A DNA stretch of 64,000 nucleotides from Oasisia sp. SBJ-2009 (taxonomy: Eukaryota; Annelida; Polychaeta; Sabellida; Siboglinidae): NCBI GenBank assembly GCA_964017155.1, contig OZ024862.1:44954462-45018461 (forward strand), read 5' to 3'. A model generated the notes under the pieces. The model had not been told where the DNA came from. It saw only the letters and a list, made by a program, of their open reading frames with translations, and ran no database searches. Shown here piece after piece: positions 23,651 to 36,585 of this stretch; position 1 is the stretch's first letter; each line of letters begins with the position of its first letter. The position numbers were made by a program, and so were the translations under genes.

Positions 23651-24840
23651 TAAAGATACCCTATTTAACAAATAATAATAACATATTTTTGAAAATTAAA
23701 CTTATTCTGAAACATGTCACAAATTAAACAGAAATGGCAATTTTTCTTTGTTCGTTTTTTATCATTTTTTATTTTTGACTTTTTATTTTGTGTATGAAAA
23801 GCGATAGATATTTTATAACATCGTTACCAAAAGCATACACACTATAATTTTTGTATTAACATTAATTATTATTATACATGTAAATGTGTGAATTAACTGT
23901 GAAACACACATCAATTGAGTGATAACAACTGAATGCATGTATTTGATTTAGCCAAGCTGTATTTATATTTGATCCCAACCCTGCCTGACAACGAACTTAT
24001 TCAGATCAAAATTGTCTACTCTATATAACACAAAACACATCTTTTATTGAGTCTAGCTAAACTAGATATCTACTCCATGGATAGAGGACACAATATTTGC
24101 AACTTCATATCACAAATCAAACTTTTTTAGACATAACATTACAAGGCTGAACATTTTAGGTCCGTCTGAATACGTCCGACTATGCAGTCTTTCATTGCAT
24201 GGTCAAACTGGTTACAGACGGGAACAAAATCTATGTGGGACAATTATGTCAGAGTGGGTTGTAATAATATCTGACAGAAACACATTGTGGCACTTTCTAT
24301 CCCTTGAAAGATTAAATTTATTGTGCATTACCTTTGTATCTTATGTTAAGCCGAAAAAAAGTTCGAGAAAGATAGACATGTAGTGACTAAAAGGTTTTAA
24401 CTGATTTGCAGTCTTCAGAACTATACAATCAAATAACAATATGTCACAAATACTACAACTGCCTAAGACGCCTATGCCAAATGATAAACATAGATGATCA
24501 ATGATTTCTGAGATACGGTAGCTAAAGGTGCAAAACGGACATTGAATACCAGCGAGCGCTGCTGGCCCAGTGGCAAAACTTGCCCCGCGAAGTACTAATT
24601 AGATGCCGACATGTGCCTTAAGATGGCAGCACTGTGAGGATTCTTCACCACAGGTACAGCATTTGTAGCATTTCTGAACAGTTTTGAAATAGATATGAAT
24701 CTTTAAAGTAATTATTTTAAATAATTATTTACCACATGGATCATATTTGTAGGGTACGCGTGGATACAGACATGTGTCTTCAATTTACAATTGTTTTAAT
24801 TATTGTGTACCTCGTGTTTCACATTTGAATCGCCTGAGTG
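23651..24840. other. No gene recognised
   Basis: AT-rich sequence between a dispersed repeat and the zinc-finger array; no supported exon or transposon end. Confidence 0.45.
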
Positions 24841-24864
24841 CGGTGTAGACACGGACATGTTTCT

Positions 24865-26960
24865 TCAAACTACCACTTTATGAGAATTGTATGGTTTATC
24901 CATAGTGTGGATAAGAACATGGGCATTTAAATTACTACTACGTGAGAATTGTGCACCACAGGTATCACACTTGTATGGTTTATCACCAGTGTGGTCACGG
25001 ACATGGGCCTTTAAATTACTACTACGTGAGAACTGTGCACCACAGGTATCACATTTGTGTGGTTTATCCCCAGTGTGGATACGGATATGGCTCTTCAAAC
25101 TACTACTTTGTGAGAATGTTTAACCACATATATCACATTTGTATGGTTTATCCCCAGTGTGGAAACGGACATGTGTCTTCAAATTACAACTCTCTGAGAA
25201 TTGTGCACCACAGGTATCACATCTATAAGGTTTATCCGCAGTGTGAATACGGAAATGTCTTTTCAAATGACCATTTCGTGAGAATTGTGCACCACAGATA
25301 TAACATGTGTGTGGTTTATCCCCAGTGTGGATAAGGACATGGTTCTTCAAAACACTATGCTCTGAGAATTGTGCACCACAGGTATCACATTTGAAAGGTT
25401 TATCCTCATTGTGTACACGGACATGTTTCTTCAAATGACCACTTTGTGAGAATTGTGCGCCACAGGTATCACATTTGTAAGGTTTATCCCCAGTGTGGAT
25501 ACGGACATGTTTCTTCAAACTACCACTCTCTGAGAATCGTGCACCACAGATATCACATTTATATGGTTTATCACCAGCGTGGATACGGACATGGTTTTTG
25601 AAATGACCACTCTGTCAGAATTGTGCACCAAATATATCACACTTGTATGGTTTATCTCCAGTGTGGATACGGACATGGTTCTTCAAATTGCCACTCTGTG
25701 AGAATTGTGCATCACAGGTATCACATGTGTAAGGTTTATCTCCGGTGTGGATACGGGCATGTTTCTTCAAATTACTATTCCCTGTAAATTGTGCACCACA
25801 GGAATCACATTTGTAAGGTTTATCCCCCGTGTGGATACGGACATGGCTCTTCAACCCACTACTTTGTGAGAATTTTGCACCACAGGTATCACACTTATAT
25901 GGTTTATCCCCTGTGTGGATCCGGGCATGTTTCGTTAAACTACCACAGTGGATACGGACACCAGTGTGGATACGGACATGGTTTTTGAAATGACCACTCT
26001 GTGAGAATTGTGCACCAAATATATCACACTTGTATGGTTTATCTCCAGTGTGGATACGGACATGGTTCTTCAAATTGCCACTCTGTGAGAATTGTGCATC
26101 ACAGGTATCACATTTGTAAGGTTTATCTCCGGTGTGGATACGGGCATGTTTCTTCAAATTACTATTCCCTGAAAATTGTGCGCCACAGGTATCACATTTC
26201 TAAGGTTTATCCCCCGTGTGGATACGGACATAGCTCTTCAACCCACTACTTTGTGAGAATTTTGCACCACAGGTATCACACTTATATGGTTTATCCCCTG
26301 TGTGGATACGGGCATGTTTCGTTAAACTACCACTGTGTGAGAATTGTGCACCACAGTCATCACATTTGTAAGGTTTATCCCCTGGGTGGATACGGACGTG
26401 TAACTTCAAAGAGCCTCTATGTGAGAATTGTGCACCACACGTGTCACATTTGTATGGTTTATCCCCAGTGTGGATATGGACATGTATCTTCAAATTACCA
26501 TTTTGTGAAAATTGTGCACCACAGATATCACATTTGTAAGGTTTATCTCCGGTGTGGATACGGATATGTTTCTTCAAATTACCATTCTCTGAGAATTGTG
26601 CACCACAGTTATCACATTTGTAAGGTTTGTCCCCAGTGTGGATACGGACATGGGTCTTCAACCCACTACTTTGTGAGAATTGTGCACCACAGGTATCGCA
26701 CTTATATGGTTTATCCCCAGTGTGGATACGGGCATGTTTCGTGAAACTACCACTGTGTGAGAATTGTTTACCACAGACATTTGTAAGGTATATCCCCTTT
26801 GTGGATACGAACGTGTGACTTCAAAGAGCCACTATATGGATTCTCACAAGTATGAATGCGGACATGACTCGTTAAGTGAATATTGTGTAAAAAAAAGTTT
26901 TCAACAAATTTCACATTTGAAACGTTTCTCTGTGGTACGGGTGTTCACATTCAAAGCCAT
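24865..26960 (-). pseudogene. C2H2 zinc-finger array with in-frame stops
   Basis: About 22 Kruppel-type fingers in one minus-strand frame from about 26770 to 24865, each near [20 protein letters not shown] and joined by the linker HTGDKPYK. Intact proteins of this type bind DNA in the nucleus. Here the frame is broken by TAG at 26200-26202 (replacing Tyr of KPY), TGA at 25615-25617 (replacing Ser of FSQ) and TAA at 25120-25122 (after CDICG). Two fingers have Phe for the second zinc Cys (CDIFG), one has Tyr for a zinc His (LKSYVRIH), and one lacks its Cys pair. Beyond 26770 a frameshift and another stop occur in decayed fingers (KRFKCEIC). A block of about 387 bp is duplicated within the array. 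No N-terminal effector domain or exon was found. A pseudogene is likeliest; alternative splicing around stops cannot be excluded. Confidence 0.85.
25590..26363 (-). repeat. 387-bp tandem duplication inside the zinc-finger array
   Basis: The finger series SSGLKS, GNSNLKK, QSGNLKN, QSGHFKN occurs twice, and the plus-strand text at 25601 recurs at 25988. The junction near 25955 joins two linkers improperly (HTGVRIHCGSLTK) and leaves one finger without its cysteines. The stop codons differ between the copies, so they arose after the duplication. Confidence 0.8.
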
Positions 26961-27965
26961 ATTGAAATTACTTTAGGTGCTAACCTGTTGGCATTCACCA
27001 CACTTACTGGTTTTACCACAGCATGATGCACACTTGTCTCTTCAAAGTTATGATCTTCACTGCACATAGCGTTGTGTCACAATCGAGAGAGCATTTGTAC
27101 GCTACTGTATAATATTCAGTTAGACATGTAAATCATATGCACCATTTTTGAAGTTTCTCGCCAATGTTAGCATCAAAATGCAAGATTGAAGACACCACCT
27201 TTTGTAAAACGTTTCCAGAAGCGCTACACTTAAATGGTTTCCCACAAATGTCACTGTATATACACACCATTAAACTCAACACTGAGGAGAATGTCTCGTA
27301 GGTACATCAAAACAAAAAGGTGCTTCATCTTTCAGAGAGGATTTTAGTCACGATTGATTGTTTCCATCCATGAAAGATTTGGTGTCTTCAGATATGAAAA
27401 TAAATAATTGTTCCACAAGTCGCAATCACAAGATCTCTTCTTCTCAAAGTCTAAAATGTTGTCGTTCAATGATATGACTTGCAGCACTCCATTTTTATGG
27501 GGCCAAGGCGTGACACTTGTTATCTTCAATGTGTGTGATGTTTTACAGCTTTGTCATTTCATCACAGACACTTCCGATGTGAACACATTTCGCCAAAAGT
27601 GACATTTGTCTGAAACAACAACAGGAAAGGTTAGTGACTCTACCTGACACGTATCTACCTGAGACAATACATTAGTCAATTTAGAGAGGCTTCATTTCGT
27701 AATTTGTGATCAGCATCTTTGCGGATGTGGTCCGCCTGTTCCGCTCATTCGGGTCCAACATGATTTGGCCCAAAATGGCTTCGGCCCAGTCTGACGGATG
27801 ATTCAGCCTACACTTTACTTTGTTGAAATCTGTGTCGGAAGTTTCGAAAACTTATCGATGGAAGAATCTGTCCACACTCTTTATATGGGTCATATGTACA
27901 TATGTAAGCACGCTCAAAATGATGCATATTTTTGGTTATTTGTGTATAATGTATTAACAAAATGA
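26961..27965. other. Decayed zinc-finger remnants, then non-coding sequence
   Basis: A minus-strand GKPFKC remnant at about 27210-27250 suggests the array once extended further. The rest has no supported feature. A segment near 27735-27810 (GTGGTCCGCCTG, TTCGGCCCAG) resembles 21400-21770 and may be another dispersed repeat. Confidence 0.4.
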
Positions 27966-27969
27966 TATG

Positions 27970-28088
27970 TAAATATATATATATATATATATATATAATA
28001 ATAATAAATCTGTATATATTGCATGCCTGCATATATATATAAATATATATATATAAATTGAATTCAGATTTAGAGAGGTGGCATACAT

Positions 28089-28149
<61 letters not shown>

Positions 28150-28237
28150 TTATATGACAAGTATATGTAACTATAATATATATATAATAAATTAACTAAA
28201 TGTTACATACATATTGTTTTATATATAACAACAATAC

Positions 28238-28290
<53 letters not shown>
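27970..28290. repeat. (AT)n microsatellites
   Basis: Several (TA)n tracts, the longest at 28093-28148 and 28239-28288; no coding content. Confidence 0.9.
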
Positions 28291-28291
<1 letters not shown>

Positions 28292-28867
28292 GTGTATATA
28301 TATACATACATAACATGCAATTAAAGAATACAAATAGGGTTCCCACTACAAGGAATAGGCAAGTCGAAGCAGGACGGATAAGCAATTATTGTTATCACAC
28401 ACTGGATATCAATATTACAGTTGAGTCAAAGACAGCTCGTCAATCAGACAGATTACAGGCTACAAAGGTAATTGATAATTTCTCTAAAAAATAATAGTAG
28501 TACACATACATATACAAAAATAGATACATAATAATGCAGATATGCAGTTCGATTTTTCAGTTTTAAAATCCTTTCACAAAACAATCTTCTACAACAGTAT
28601 GAAAGTGTGTAGTAACATGGGTAATAATAACAATGATCAGTCTTTATTACATATATAAAGTATTGGATCATACATTAATATTTATCCAAAATACATAGCA
28701 ATGATTTTTTTAGGGAATTCATGCAAATAATAATTACATAAGTGTTTAACTTGATGCATTTCCTTTCAACACACTCGTAGATGGTTTTCATTGCATGGTA
28801 TAGTGTTTATTTATACACTGTAATTAGTTGCTGTGTCTAGATTAATTTTAGGTAACATTACTTAATT

Positions 28868-30333
28868 ATGCTACGCACACACCGTGCACACACCAACCGA
28901 CTAGTTGGCGTTAAAGCAGTCGGCCGACTGCAGTCAGTTGGTGTGCGCGCAACTTTAAGCCGACGGTCGGCATTATTGCGCCGATTAACGCCGATTCAAA
29001 TGTTGAATCGGCGTTAATCCGCAGTTGGCGTTAGATAAGGAGGTATCCGGTGACAACTTGGCGCCGCAGTCGTATATCCGATGACGAGTCGGCTGGTGTG
29101 TGCACGCTTTTTTCATAATGCTACGCACACAGCAACCGATTAGTTGGCGTTAAAGCAGTCGGCCGACTGCAGTCGGTTGGTGTGGGCAACTTTACGCCGA
29201 CGGTCGGCGTTACTGCGCCGATTCAAATGTTGAATCGGCGTTAATCGCAGTCGGCGTTAATCCGCAGTCGGCGTTAGATCCGACGGTCGACGTTAAGTTT
29301 GCCATTAGAAATCATAGGGTCTTCATGTGATAAACCTCGTCATACCTATGCCCGGCGTATTTTTTTGTTTTCAAGCCTACTCTGACAACAAGGTTTACAT
29401 TTTTATTTTCACATTTCACTGACCTGGCGGGTAACGCTATTTTTAGAAAGTGGTATATTGTTTTTCCTATCCCCGTTGACCCATTACCGTATTTTATTTA
29501 TGCCGGAGCAACAAATAAATGTAATTTTGCCTGTTTCCCGCTTCCAGTCGGATTCTCCATTTTATCTTGTGAAAAGCGCTACGGCTGGTGGCGCCGCTAC
29601 CGGGGGCATACATTAAAAGCCTTACAAATCCGCAAAGCTGCGCTAGCGGTGAACAACGTTTTTGAGGATTTCGTCGGTTGTGACTGGTTACATTTCAAGA
29701 TAACTGTTAATTGGAACGGATAAATATAATATTCTTTATATAAATTACAATTCGGCGCTACGCTTTTCTTTGCTGGAACACTGGACAAGACATTTCGTCG
29801 TGAACGCTGACGGCGAATCTCCGTCTTCCTACGTAACATATTTCGTTTACAGGATTGCCGTTTCACGTACTTTAGTTTTGACAAATTTACCAAGTGTTAT
29901 TGTAGGTGTACATCGTTAAATCCGTGGTAATTGGCAACCATTCCATAAAACAAGTGAAATTAATATTGTTACGCAATTCTTCGATTAAATTGACGTCCCT
30001 GGCTCTCTTTCGCCGCCAAATCAAATGTGGGCAAAAATTCTCAAAGCGACGCTACCGTTGGAAACTTGGAGGAAATCGTTGGATACGACTAAAAATTATA
30101 CTTCAACATAACTGTTAACTGGAACGGTGATATTTTGAGAAAACACAAAATTAGTAAACACGCGAATTAATAGTGGATTTGAGGATATCGCTAGCGCCAA
30201 CGGATGAGTGCGGTTGGTGTGTGCGGGCAGCAGTCGGCGTTAGTCGGCGGAATTAATTGGAGTCTACCACGGACCACTGCTAACGCCAACTGCCAACTAC
30301 AGTCGGCGTTAATCGGTTGGTCTGTGCCTAGCA
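28868..30333. mobile_element. Inverted-repeat element with TTGGCGTTA/CGGCGTTAA motifs
   Basis: The left end AATTATGCTACGCACACACC and the right end read inward, AATTCTGCTAGGCACAGACC, are imperfect terminal inverted repeats. Both ends carry many copies of TCGGCGTTA, AACGCCGA and CAACCGACTAGTTGGCGTTA. The left terminal block is itself duplicated in tandem at 29118. The middle (29290-30180) has no transposase; a minus-strand Arg/Lys-rich frame at 29597-29893 is not supported by anything else. Non-autonomous DNA transposon of unassigned superfamily. Confidence 0.65.
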
Positions 30334-30339
30334 GAATTT

Positions 30340-31116
<777 letters not shown>

Positions 31117-31123
31117 AGTGTGT

Positions 31124-31922
31124 GCAACTTCAGCGTCCCGCCGAGTCAAACGCCCACCTTTTTAACACCAGATCCGCTCCCTCGATTTACCAGCACCGAG
31201 TATGAAGATCACATATGCATGTCCAATAAAATGTCTACACACCACCAACTTTTCGTAACCGAAGGATCCACTGTTATTACCAAAAAGAAGCCTTTAGTGA
31301 CGTGCTCAATAATATGTGAGCCTTATGAAGGTATTTTTCCGGAAGTGACCCGGCGACCCCGCGAGGGACACCTTGTGTGCGTTATGTTCTCCCCAAAAAA
31401 TTCAAGTCGCGAGGAGACGCTGTATTGTGCGAAGCAAAACGTAATCTCTTGTAGGGTCCTCATCGCACGAAGTTGTTTTTTCCTTTGTCAATATTCTTCT
31501 TGATACACTCGAAATACAATAACGTAAACACTAATAAAAAATTACTTCAAGTACAGCCACTTGTATGGGATACATCATCATTCAATGAAAATTTATCTGG
31601 AACTGGCGAAGCTTCGCACAATACGGCGTCTCCTCGCGACTTGAATTTTTGGGGGCGAGCATAACGCACACAAGGTGTCCCACGCGGGGTCGCCGGGTCA
31701 CTTCCGGAAAAATACCTTCATACGGCTCACATATTCTTGAGCACGTCACTAAAGGCTTTTTTTTGGTAATAACAGTGGATCCTTCGGTTACGAAAAGTTG
31801 GTGGTGTGTAGACATTTTAATGGACATGCATATGTGATCTTAATACTCGGTGCTGGTAAATCGAGGAAGCGGATCTGGTGTTAAAAAGGTGGGCGTTTGA
31901 CTCGGCGGGACGCTGAAGTTGC
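31124..31922. repeat. Inverted repeat with 312-bp arms
   Basis: The left arm 31124-31435 starts GCAACTTCAGCGTCCCGCC. The right arm 31611-31922 is its reverse complement with a few per cent mismatch and ends GGCGGGACGCTGAAGTTGC. The spacer of 175 bases is unrelated. Each arm encodes the same peptide read outside-in (FVTEGSTVITKKKPLVTC, then EPYEGIFPEVTRRP), in the left arm as part of an open frame 31120-31503. I do not recognise this peptide; it may be a piece of an exon. The right arm stops exactly where homology to the EGF gene begins. Confidence 0.85.
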
Positions 31923-32333
31923 GACAACGGTGACACTTGCACGGAGAACGATGCTTCTTACACGTGTAAATGCTCGTCGAAATGGTCAGGAACAAATTGC
32001 AGTCTAGTGAAAGATCTCACTAAAGAACAAAAGGAAGTTAAACAAAAGCCTAAAGAACAAAAGAAAGTAACGGGGATGTCTGCGATGATGAAGGTGATTA
32101 TCGGTACGGCGGTTGGTATAGGCGTTGTGGTTGCTGCAGGATGTGGCGTAGCTGCCTGTGGTGCGTGTCCGACTAAAAGAGATATAGCAGCAAAATTGCC
32201 AGCCGCCAGGGGAATGAAATCAGTAAGATCGACAGTACAGAGAAGCACGGAGTTAGGAGACGACGATGAAGAGGAAGATGAAGAGGAAGAGGAAGAGGAA
32301 GATGAAGAGGAAGATGCGGTGTCATGGATTTGA
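31922..32333 (+). pseudogene. 3' fragment of EGF/fucolectin membrane protein gene (copy 1)
   Basis: Begins inside the last EGF repeat (DNGDTCTENDASYTC, KCSSKWSGTNCS) and reads in one frame through a charged linker (KDLTKEQKEVKQKPKEQKK), a membrane-type segment (KVIIGTAVGIGVVVAAGCGV) and an acidic Asp/Glu tail ending at TGA 32331-32333. It shows how the intact C terminus should read: EGF repeats outside, one helix with small-residue GxxxG spacing, acidic cytoplasmic tail. The 5' part is missing, so it is a truncated copy unless transcribed from elsewhere. Compare the frameshifted equivalent at 39187-39454. Confidence 0.8.
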
Positions 32334-32700
32334 GACTATATTGCAGGATCATTTCTTTAGCTATGATTTCGTAGACAACAAAGCTTCAAAACAGGCCTAT
32401 CTAATGGTGTATATGTATTTATTATAAAACCTGCTGTACAAATGATATTGTGACGTGAAGTGTACATTACCCGTACAGCTGCAGGCAGGCCACACTTTAC
32501 TATCAGTGATCGTAACAGTTTGAAGTTACCCAGGCGTCTGCCAAAGAGTGCAACACCGTGGAAATTAATCAATGAAATGCTTTGCGGTTTGTTTTGAATT
32601 CATTGTTTTACAAGTGGATAAAGAAAGGTGACAGAAGGACAGGAACTGGGCGGACTTTGAATGATTAAAAGCGTTTCCGGAGACAAACTACTAGAAGACA

Positions 32701-32706
32701 AATAAA
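32701..32706 (+). terminator. Poly(A) signal AATAAA, copy 1
   Basis: AATAAA about 370 bases after the stop at 32331, conserved in copy 2 at 39822-39827; probable 3' end signal of the EGF gene. Confidence 0.5.
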
Positions 32707-33295
32707 ATTGATATATCTATCGATTCTTTATGTTAGTAAATGTGTTCGTTTTTGAAATTTACAAGTGCATAGTATTCAACATGGATAATAACACATTGAC
32801 GTTGTCAAAAACACTCACTTGAATTACCCGTTATGCTTGTCAAAACATGATTAAATCACCGGTGTTCTTTCATGCCTCACGAGACATGACGATCATTGTA
32901 ACACACAGTAAAAAAAACTGCATATCTCTGCACAAAAGTCGACCTAGCGTCGTGTTCAACATATAGAAAGCACGCACCGTCTGTTTTCTCTTCTACCACT
33001 GAGACTCACGCAGTAGCAGTTGGCTGCAAAAGATTATATGACTAGACGACAACAATAATGTTTTGGTACAATTAAGCAACACTTGAGATTCAAAGCAAAT
33101 CCCATAAAGCAAGTGAATTCAGAAGAATGGTTTATCAAGCTTACGAGTATTGAAGGATCAATAATAAAGGTAACTATTCTTTGCTTCGATACGTCACACA
33201 ATGCACAGCAAGTGACACACAATTAACACAGGCAGACACATTACACAAATAAACACCTACTAATCTGTGCATCAACTTATTATTCACTACACCTG

Positions 33296-33476
33296 GATCG
33301 CCATACCTGGATTGTCACACCTGGATCACCACACCTGGATCGCCACACCTTGATCACCACACCTGGATCTCCACACCTGGATCACACACTTGGATCACCA
33401 CACCTGGATCACACACCTGGATCACCACACCTGGATCACCACACCTAGATCACCACACCTGGATCACCCTATGGAA
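33296..33476 (+). repeat. 14-bp minisatellite (ACACCTGGATCACC), copy 1
   Basis: Roughly a dozen imperfect units of CACACCTGGATCAC with variants. It lies in the presumed intron upstream of the allantoinase exon and is matched by a shorter array at 40408-40560. Confidence 0.9.
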
Positions 33477-33564
33477 ACTGACTGCTAAGCCATTGACGTG
33501 ATGTCGCCTCTGTCTGAGAGCTTGAGACACTGTTGTATTCCTTCCGTCCCGCTGCCCATGGGAG

Positions 33565-33700
33565 CGGCTGTGGCAGGCGCTGAAGGACGGAGACATCGAC
33601 ATGGTGGTGAGCGACCATTTCCCCTGCACGGCCGACCTCAAGCTCATTGAAGCCGGCGACTTCCTGCAGGTGTGGGGCGGCATCGCCTCGCTGCAGTTCG
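33565..33700 (+). CDS. Allantoinase exon (n-2), copy 1
   Basis: Encodes [18 protein letters not shown] then [20 protein letters not shown] and GIASLQFG, the near-C-terminal core of allantoinase, the zinc amidohydrolase that opens allantoin to allantoate in purine degradation. The Asp of VSDH is the conserved metal-site/catalytic Asp of the amidohydrolase family. The exon has a plausible acceptor (pyrimidine-rich, ending GGGAG) and a good donor, TTCG|GTAGGT, leaving phase 1, which joins correctly to 35112. Upstream exons with the His metal ligands and carboxylated Lys were not found. Confidence 0.88.
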
Positions 33701-35111
33701 GTAGGTCACTAGAAGGAGGCGGACTATCTCTCCCATATCAAACAACTCCAAGCGTTATTACGAATACGAATACATTTAGTTCAGGTAAAAGAAAACATAT
33801 ACAGTATGAACATACACACCCATAGCCTCTAAAAGGTAAATATGTTAAACAATGAGTAGATAAAATTAAATAAGGTGATCCGTTAGATAAGTGTAAAAGT
33901 GTAGTATACCAGATAAAAAAAAATAATGATCAATATGTCTGATTGTATAATAAATATGAATTTATACATTTAGATGAACACAATTTGAAAATAAAAAAGT
34001 TAAAAGGTGAATGGATAAAATAAATAAATTGGTAAGTTGTATAAACAAAACTAATAAAAACACATTTGAAAGACATTATATATGTCTTACTAGTGTACAG
34101 TATTAAATAAACAAATAAACGCGCCAACCTAATGATAACAATCATCATAATGTCTTACCAAGTGCTGAATACAATCCTTTGTTCTGACTAAAGCGCTGAA
34201 CAAAATGTTCATAACTGTATGGCACCGATATAAATATAAAAAAGCTATTTTTTAAAAGATGCGTCTTAAGCACCATTTTAGACGAAAAGGTAGTGTCACA
34301 CTGTTTGACTGACGTCAGCATATTGTTCGACAGTAGAGGGACCACATTAGCGAAAGCTCGTTTTCCGAACGACTTGAAGCGTGTGGGTGGCACTTTTAGG
34401 AGACCAGCCGAATTTGTGAGACTATTCGAAAGAAGCTCGGATACATATTGCGGTGCAAGTCCGTGGAGTGCCTAGAATGTAACCAAGATATTTTTTAAAC
34501 GAAATTCCGACTTGGATTAGTAACCAATGCATGAAATATCGGTGTTATGTGTTCGTGCTTGATATTTCGCGTCATCAGACGAGGAATAGTGTTCTGAATT
34601 ATATCCAATGGTATCACAGTTTGTCAAAAACAATTATCCGCCCGTCTATCTTTTCAACTTGCGAGATTTCTTAGTTGTGTAGTCTTCTTAGACTGAACCA
34701 AGAAACCGACAATGAATTGCGATTTATTTTATCATAGTATCCGCCATCCCTTGGCATTGTTTTATTTGCCATTATATCATACAGTAACAGCGAATATGTT
34801 TAGAATCATTTGAACTCATGTTTGGGTAACATGAAATTGATAATTTATTTTGCTTGGTAGTTTCACGACTACTAAACTACATAAAATATTCCACAAGCGA
34901 GCTACCATGTTGCTATCGATACTGCCAAAGGCTAAGTTGGCTCATTCGCAAAATGAATTTGAAATAAGACAATTGAACAAAATCTTCAATCTGCCCTAGC
35001 TTAAAACATACCTGCCGTAGTCACGCAGAACCAACGGAAAAGTTCCAGTGATGGAATTACGACAGTGCACTTAAAGAGCAATGTAAAATTCATGTTACAT
35101 TTTCTCCTTAG

Positions 35112-35284
35112 GGTTGTCCCTGTTCTGGACGCATGCGCAGAAGGTTGATCTGACGCTCGGTGACGTTGCACGGCTGCTCTGCGTGAAACCGGCGGCGCTG
35201 TGCAACATGGGGAACAGGAAAGCCGCCATTAAAGTCGGGTATGACGCCGATTTCGTCATCTGGGATCCGGAGAGTACGTTCAAG
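35112..35284 (+). CDS. Allantoinase exon (n-1), copy 1
   Basis: After acceptor TTTCTCCTTAG the frame reads GLSLFWTHAQKVDLTLGDVA, RLLCVKPAALCNMGNRKAAI and KVGYDADFVIWDPESTFK, then donor AAG|GTAGGC, phase 0. The Gly is completed by the last base of the previous exon, confirming the join. The G.DAD.V.WDP motif is the beta-sandwich segment typical of allantoinase and dihydropyrimidinase relatives; the exact wording is closest to allantoinase as I know it. Confidence 0.9.
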
Positions 35285-36149
35285 GTAGGCAACGATGGCT
35301 GACGTTTCGACGTGGGGTACAACTTGATTTTGTGCAGACGAAACATCGCGACAATAACAGTCCCGTTCCCATCTTCTGCTATATGCTTTTGTTGCTTTAT
35401 GATGCACACTCACACGTGTACGCACACGTACGTGTACGCACACGTACATGTACACGCATACTCACGCACGTAAGCGCGCTCTCGCACTCTGTATTAAAGA
35501 TTAATGACAAAAGGAGGCTCCATGTAATGCAATCATTTACCTTACCTTAGAATACCTTACCTTAGGACGGTTCTGATCGTAGGATGCTGAGTTCCTTCCT
35601 CGGTGATCAGCTCTTCGTTTTCGTAATCTAGTAATATGACGTCGCGCGTTCCGGTTCTATTGTTAATTATTCTTAACGGTACTTCAAAATCATACACAAT
35701 ATTCTGGGTATACAAGAATTTGTCTAGTCATTTGACTTTCTACCGTCGAGGATAAGCGCGAATATGGCCAAACACATCCGCAATCAAAGTATCAATTATT
35801 TGTTATCTTACATGTTGAACCGAGTATCATCCAGCACAAGAACAAGGTCGGTGTTACTATGTTACGATCTACTTAATAAAACAATTAAACTATTCGTCAT
35901 GAACGTAATTAAAGTAATAAGGACTATGACAGCTAAACGAGTAATTATGATATAGCGTTATGCGTGTAATTGTGCCAAGTACTACTGTTAATTGATCAAC
36001 TGCAAATATCTTAAAGTAACCGTAAATATAAAGAACGTCCACGTTTTTTATGTAAGCCAAATTGTATGAAAGCGTGGGAAGTGGCTAATTAACATGCATA
36101 GTTAATCAGCAAGTAACATACTTCGTGTAATGTTTGTAAGGACAGTGTT

Positions 36150-36304
36150 GATTGTTTGTTTGATATTATTTGTTTGTTTGTTTGTGTGTGTGTGTTTGTT
36201 TGTTTGTTTGTTTGTTTGTTTGTGTGTTTGTTTGTTTGTTTGTTTGTTTGTTTGTTTCTTTGTTTCTTTGTTTCTTTGTTTCTTTGTTTCTTTGTTTGTT
36301 TATA
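36150..36304 (+). repeat. (TTTG)n/(TTTC)n microsatellite, copy 1
   Basis: Tetranucleotide tract just upstream of the last allantoinase exon; pure (TTTG)n with one variant in copy 2 (43291-43402). Confidence 0.9.
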
Positions 36305-36311
36305 TGTGTAG

Positions 36312-36449
36312 GTGACACCATACGCCGGTGAGATTCTACGAGGTGTAGTTCAACGGACGGTCGTAGCAGGCGAGACTGTCTTCGAGAACGGGGCAATATC
36401 CGATTCACCCAAAGGGCGGCTAGTCTTTCCGAAGCAGATCGAGATCTGA
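36312..36449 (+). CDS. Allantoinase last exon, copy 1
   Basis: Acceptor TATGTGTAG precedes VTPYAGEILRGVVQRTVVAG, ETVFENGAISDSPKGR, LVFPKQIEI and TGA at 36447-36449. This matches the C terminus of allantoinase (TPY.G..L.G.V..T.V.G..V). Phase 0 agrees with the previous donor. Together the three exons give 148 residues, about a third of the usual enzyme length of 450-480. Intact frame and splice sites in this copy; whether it is expressed depends on 5' exons not seen here. Confidence 0.88.
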   Translation: MTPYAGEILRGVVQRTVVAGETVFENGAISDSPKGRLVFPKQIEI

Positions 36450-36585
36450 CACTGTAAATAGGATCTATCAATATAGCACGTAATGAGGCATATTTTCGAT
36501 TTATTTGACTTAGGTCTAGTTGACTAATATTGCCGTTTACGTGGTGTTTGCTATTTTTCTCGTATATATAAGAAACTACAAGTGT

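Noticed and set aside
24887..26744. Long plus-strand frames opposite the zinc fingers rich in [16 protein letters not shown]
   Set aside because: They are the antisense of the repeated zinc-finger DNA; the regular pattern comes from the 84-bp finger unit, and the minus strand has the real motif.
24865..26770. 84-bp periodic repeats resembling a CRISPR array
   Set aside because: The repeats encode C2H2 fingers in frame and are continuous, without unique spacers; the context is eukaryotic.
29597..29893. Arg/Lys-rich minus-strand protein in the TIR element
   Set aside because: No domain, no splice support, and it lies in the non-coding middle of a MITE-like element.
31958..32248. Minus-strand frame over the membrane segment of the EGF gene
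   Set aside because: Shadow of the plus-strand helix and acidic tail, conserved at 39076 only because of the duplication.
35095..35455. Minus-strand frames of 104-115 codons over the allantoinase exon, repeated at 42271-42619
   Set aside because: Antisense shadows of a GC-rich exon; the plus strand matches allantoinase with proper splice sites.
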